A stretch of 46,666 bases of DNA, taken from positions 1 to 46,666 of the forward strand of contig NZ_BMTY01000035.1 of the NCBI RefSeq assembly GCF_014649915.1. Direction: 5' to 3'. The position numbers and the translations under genes are program-made. Below the pieces are notes generated by a model that saw only the letters and a program-made list of their open reading frames with translations, was not told the DNA's origin and did no database searches. Positions 43,549 to 46,666 of this stretch are shown here, piece after piece (position 1 is the first letter of the stretch; each line of letters starts with the position of its first letter). This stretch comes from Streptomyces toxytricini (GTDB lineage Bacteria; Actinomycetota; Actinomycetes; Streptomycetales; Streptomycetaceae).

Positions 43549-46534
43549 CGGGACGGCCGCGGCGCCCGGGGGAGCAATGGGCAGCGGCGGGCTGGACCCG
43601 CACCGCATCGCCGAGGTCATCGTCGCCACCGCGGCCGGCAACCGCCGCGGATCCGGCTACCGCGTCGCGCACGCCGTCGTCCTGACCGCCCTGCACGTCG
43701 TGGCGGGAGCCTCCGGCGTACGCGTGCGCTTCGACGCCGACCGGCCCGGCCAATGGGCGGCGCCGGCGCGGCTGGCCTGGTCCGACCCGGAGACCGACGT
43801 GGCCGTGCTGGAGTTCGCCCCGCCGCCCGGCGCCCCGCCGGTCGGCCCGGCGCCGTTCGGGCGGATCGGCGACGAGCGGCACGCCGTCATCGACGTCCAC
43901 GCGGCGGGCTTCCCCCTGTGGAAGCGCCGCCGCGGCCCCGACGGCCGGCAGTTCCGCGAACTCCACCAGGCGGACGGCACCGTGGCGGCCCTGTCGAACC
44001 TTCGGACGGGCACCCTGGAGGTCACCGTGCCGGTGGCCGCCGCCGACCCCGACCCACAGGTCTCCCCCTGGTCCGGCATGTCGGGCGCCGCGCTGTGGGC
44101 CGGCTCCCGCATCGTCGGAGTCGTCGCCGAACACCACCGCTGGGAGGGCCTGGGCAGGCTGACCGCCGCCCGCATCGACCACACCCTGCGCCGCGTGGAC
44201 GCACCCCACCGCGACCGCCTCGCCCGACTCCTCGGCATCGGCGCGCCGTTGGCGCTCCCGGACGCGGCGGCCGGCGCGGTCCCCGGCTCCGGCGCCCCGC
44301 CGGCCGCCCGGACCGTCAAGGTCGTCGGCCTGCCCGTCGCCCACGGCCTGGAACTCTTCAAGGACCGCGACGAGGTCCGCGCCCGCATAGGCCGGCACCT
44401 CGCCGACCCCGCGATCCGCATGGTCACCGTCACCGGCCGCCGCGGCATGGGCAAGAGCGCCGTCGCCGCGAAGGTCGTCGCCATGCTGGAGCAGGGAGAC
44501 TGGCCCGGCGGCACCGCAGCGGTGTCCCCCGCGGCGATCGTCAACGTCAGCACCCGCACCGGCGGGCTCTCCCTGGAGCGGCTGTACTTCGACTGCGCCC
44601 GCGCCATGCCCCCCGCCCGCGAGGCCCGCCTGCGGGAGGTGTGGGCGGCGAACCACCCAGTCCCGGACAGGATAGGAGAGCTGTTCGCCGCGATGGGCGA
44701 GGACCTGTTCGTCGTCCTGGTGGACAACCTCGAGGACCTGCTCCAGGACGACGGCACGCCCGACGACCGCGAACTCGCCGTGTTCTTCGACTGCCTCTTC
44801 CGGGCCCGGCGCGCCCCCCGCCTCCTCGTCACCTCGCAGATCCCCCTCCGGCTGCCCCCCGAACTGCGCCGCTTCACCGCCGAGGTCGAACTCTCCGAAG
44901 GGCTGCCGGCCGCCGAATCCGTCGCCCTGCTCCGCGAACTCGACCAGGACGGCGCCCTCGGCCTCGCCCGGCTGTCCGACGCGCAGCTCCTCAAGGCGGC
45001 TCTGCGCGTCCACGGGGTGCCACGCGCCCTGGAGCTCCTCGTCGGCGCCATGGCCGACGACATCCTCGAACTGCCCACCCTCCAAGAGGTCCTGGAGGAC
45101 TTCACCCTCCGCGGGGACGTCGTCGCCGGTCTCGCCCAGGACCGGCACCGCCGCCTCGGCGAGGACGCCCGCACGGTCCTCGGCGTCCTCGCCGTACTGC
45201 GCACGCCCGTTTCCCGGGAAGCCGTCGAGTGGATCGCCGGAGGCCTCCTGCCCGGCCTCGACACGCCCCGCGTCATGGCACAGCTCCTCCGGATGCGCAT
45301 GCTCTCGGCCGACCGGGCCACACGCACCTATGCGCTGCACCCCCTGGACGCCGACCTCGCGTACGGGGCCCTGCCGGCCGGCGGCCCGCTGGGAAGGCAG
45401 GCCCTGGAGCGGCGCGCCGCCGACTGGTACGCCAGGACCGCCCCGCCCCCCGCCGACTGGCGCGACCTGGACGACGTACAGGCCCACCGCCGCGAGTTCG
45501 GCCACCGGCTGCGCGCCGGCGACGCCGACCGGGCGGCGCTCGTCCTCGGCGCGATCGGCCCCTGGATGACCCGGCACGGATCGGCACTCGCCGTCATCTC
45601 GATGCACCTGACCCTGGAGGGAAAGTTGACCGACGACCCCGCACGCCTCGCCCACCTCATCAGCCACGGGCATGCCCGGCTGAGCGCAGGCCCCCTGAGC
45701 CAAGCCGTCGACCTCTTCACGGAGGCGGCCGGCCTGGCCGAGCGCCTCGGCGACCGCACAGCGCTCCAGGACGCCGTGTTCTGCCTGGGCGACGCCCACC
45801 GCCAGCTCGGCCGCCTCGACCACGCGGCCGGCCCGCTCGCCCGGGCCGCGGACCTGGCACGCGACAACGGCGACACCGAGGCCGAGGCGCACGCCGTGCT
45901 CAGCCTCAGCCTCGCCCACACCACCCTCGGCGACGGCGAGGCGGCGTTGGCCGGAGCGGACCGCCTCAGCGGCATCGCCGCCGACACGCAGGACCCCCTC
46001 ACCGCCGCCCGCGCATGGAACGCCCGCTTCACCGCCCTGCTGGCCCTCGGCCGCTGGGAGGAGACCGTCACCGCCGGCGAGCAGGCCGTACGCGCCTACG
46101 CCGAAGCCGGGGTCCGGGAGGCCACCGACTACGCGCTCAACGCCCAGGGCGTCGCCCGCCTCGCCCTCGGCCGCCCGGACGAGGCGGCCGCCTCGCTGGA
46201 GGCGGCGCTCGCCGCCGCGTCCGCCATGGAGAACCCGCGCACCGAGGGCGTCTGCCTCTACAACCTGGCCTGGACGCACTGGACCCGGGGCCGGTTCGAG
46301 GAGGCCGCGGCGACCGCGGAGCGCGCCGGGGCCTCGCTGCAGCGGGCCGGCGCCGCCGAGGCGGGGGCCGGCGGCGCACTCGCCGACGCGGCCCGCGCCC
46401 GGGCGGCCGGTGACCCGGAGGCTGCGGCGGACGCCCTTGACCGGGCCGCCGCGCAAACCGGCCGCAACGTCGAGATGGTCCGCCCGGCCTGGCTCACCGA
46501 GGAGGCGCGGACCCTGCGCACGGCCGCATCCTGA
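43538..46534 (+). CDS. Trypsin-like peptidase-STAND NTPase-TPR protein
   Basis: A 998-residue protein in three parts. Residues 20-220 are a chymotrypsin-fold peptidase with a complete triad: His53 in VVLTALHVVAG, Asp87 in ETDVAVLEF and Ser182 in SPWSGMSGAAL. Residues 270-600 are a STAND NTPase, with Walker A GRRGMGKS at 300-307, Walker B FVVLVDNLED near 391-400 and RLLVTSQIP after it, followed by winged-helix-like sequence. Residues 640-990 are TPR repeats (for example AVDLFTEAAGLAERLGDRTA). This is the layout of NTP-dependent conflict systems in multicellular bacteria, where TPRs sense and the peptidase is the effector. An ATG at 43577 is an alternative start. Confidence 0.87.
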   Translation: MRTDGTAAAPGGAMGSGGLDPHRIAEVIVATAAGNRRGSGYRVAHAVVLTALHVVAGASGVRVRFDADRPGQWAAPARLAWSDPETDVAVLEFAPPPGAPPVGPAPFGRIGDERHAVIDVHAAGFPLWKRRRGPDGRQFRELHQADGTVAALSNLRTGTLEVTVPVAAADPDPQVSPWSGMSGAALWAGSRIVGVVAEHHRWEGLGRLTAARIDHTLRRVDAPHRDRLARLLGIGAPLALPDAAAGAVPGSGAPPAARTVKVVGLPVAHGLELFKDRDEVRARIGRHLADPAIRMVTVTGRRGMGKSAVAAKVVAMLEQGDWPGGTAAVSPAAIVNVSTRTGGLSLERLYFDCARAMPPAREARLREVWAANHPVPDRIGELFAAMGEDLFVVLVDNLEDLLQDDGTPDDRELAVFFDCLFRARRAPRLLVTSQIPLRLPPELRRFTAEVELSEGLPAAESVALLRELDQDGALGLARLSDAQLLKAALRVHGVPRALELLVGAMADDILELPTLQEVLEDFTLRGDVVAGLAQDRHRRLGEDARTVLGVLAVLRTPVSREAVEWIAGGLLPGLDTPRVMAQLLRMRMLSADRATRTYALHPLDADLAYGALPAGGPLGRQALERRAADWYARTAPPPADWRDLDDVQAHRREFGHRLRAGDADRAALVLGAIGPWMTRHGSALAVISMHLTLEGKLTDDPARLAHLISHGHARLSAGPLSQAVDLFTEAAGLAERLGDRTALQDAVFCLGDAHRQLGRLDHAAGPLARAADLARDNGDTEAEAHAVLSLSLAHTTLGDGEAALAGADRLSGIAADTQDPLTAARAWNARFTALLALGRWEETVTAGEQAVRAYAEAGVREATDYALNAQGVARLALGRPDEAAASLEAALAAASAMENPRTEGVCLYNLAWTHWTRGRFEEAAATAERAGASLQRAGAAEAGAGGALADAARARAAGDPEAAADALDRAAAQTGRNVEMVRPAWLTEEARTLRTAAS

Positions 46535-46590
46535 CCGCCCCCGGCGGCCCGGCCCTGGCACGCCGGCCCCGGAACGCCGGGGCCCGGCCG

Positions 46591-46666
46591 CCGGGGTCAG
46601 CCGGGCTGCCGGGGTCAGCCGGGCTGCCGGGGTCAGCCGGGCTGCCGGGGTCAGCCGGGCTGCCGG
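46591..46666. repeat. 18-bp tandem repeat at window edge
   Basis: CCGGGGTCAGCCGGGCTG is repeated four times without a mismatch from 46591 to 46662, and continues into the window end. It starts 57 bp after the STAND gene stop. Each copy contains TCA, a minus-strand TGA stop, all in one frame because 18 is a multiple of three. The true length lies outside the window. Confidence 0.9.

Noticed and set aside
43463..46561. A 1032-residue minus-strand open frame opposite the trypsin-STAND gene.
   Set aside because: The plus strand carries all catalytic and nucleotide-binding motifs. The antisense frame has only GC-driven composition.
1..46666. Mobile elements, tRNA or rRNA genes and attachment sites.
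   Set aside because: No transposase, integrase or recombinase sequence was seen, no terminal inverted repeats with target duplications, and no tRNA cloverleaf I could recognise by eye. A tRNAscan-SE and Rfam run would be decisive.

Overview
The window is very GC-rich. It uses many GTG starts, has tightly overlapping genes, and I saw no TTA codon in the genes called. It also carries gene families typical of Streptomyces: a gvp cluster, DUF5709, trypco2 with a trypsin-STAND protein, and GYD and CsbD small proteins. It is almost certainly a chromosomal segment of a Streptomyces or close relative. I saw no rRNA, tRNA, transposase, integrase or CRISPR array. All assignments come from reading the translated sequence; no database search was run.

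Layout. (1) 1-1619 is gene-free and contains two degenerate tandem arrays (about 62 bp and 32 bp periods). (2) 1620-12659 is one ten-gene operon on the plus strand, mostly with 4-bp stop/start overlaps. It encodes a UDP-glucuronate decarboxylase-like enzyme, a NodU/TobZ-type carbamoyltransferase, glycosyltransferases of families GT2, GT4-like (two) and GT9 (two), and GmhB, GmhA and bifunctional HldE. Those three can make ADP-D-glycero-D-manno-heptose from sedoheptulose 7-phosphate. The operon looks like a locus for a heptose-containing, possibly carbamoylated glycan in an organism without LPS. (3) 12677-15186 has an MFS exporter divergent from an SDR. (4) 15215-22328 is a stress-type island: topoisomerase IB, Rho-N-like and hydrophilic small proteins, a GspDH-like SDR, DUF5709, a hemerythrin, a SHOCT membrane protein and DUF2252. 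Three of its plus-strand genes have promoters resembling the SigB consensus (GNNT-N15-GGGTAN). (5) 22384-28334 has a MalT-like LuxR regulator, a diacylglycerol-kinase protein fused to a five-helix membrane domain, an EgtC/YafJ-like amidotransferase and a CsbD-like protein, ended by an 18-bp terminator hairpin.

(6) 28408-34669 is a gas-vesicle locus: gvpO-A-F-G-J-L-S-K on the plus strand, and two divergent minus-strand genes for unusual charged proteins. One is a SRPBCC domain with an acidic tail; the other is a polyampholyte with an acidic block followed by a histone-H1-like basic block. (7) 34803-38734 has three small genes, an AraC regulator, an O-methyltransferase and a Tat-exported class A beta-lactamase. 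(8) 38906-42294 has a cytochrome P450, a GYD protein, TspO, a protein that aligns convincingly with eukaryotic RhoGDI, and a second hemerythrin. (9) 42514-46534 ends the window with an unknown protein, a trypco2 protein and a 998-residue trypsin-STAND-TPR protein, a likely conflict or immunity system. An 18-bp tandem repeat runs off the window edge.

The most unusual items are the bacterial RhoGDI-like protein, the trypsin-STAND system with its uncharacterised upstream neighbour, the complete heptose pathway in a Gram-positive, the gas-vesicle-linked polyampholytes and the DAGK-membrane fusion.
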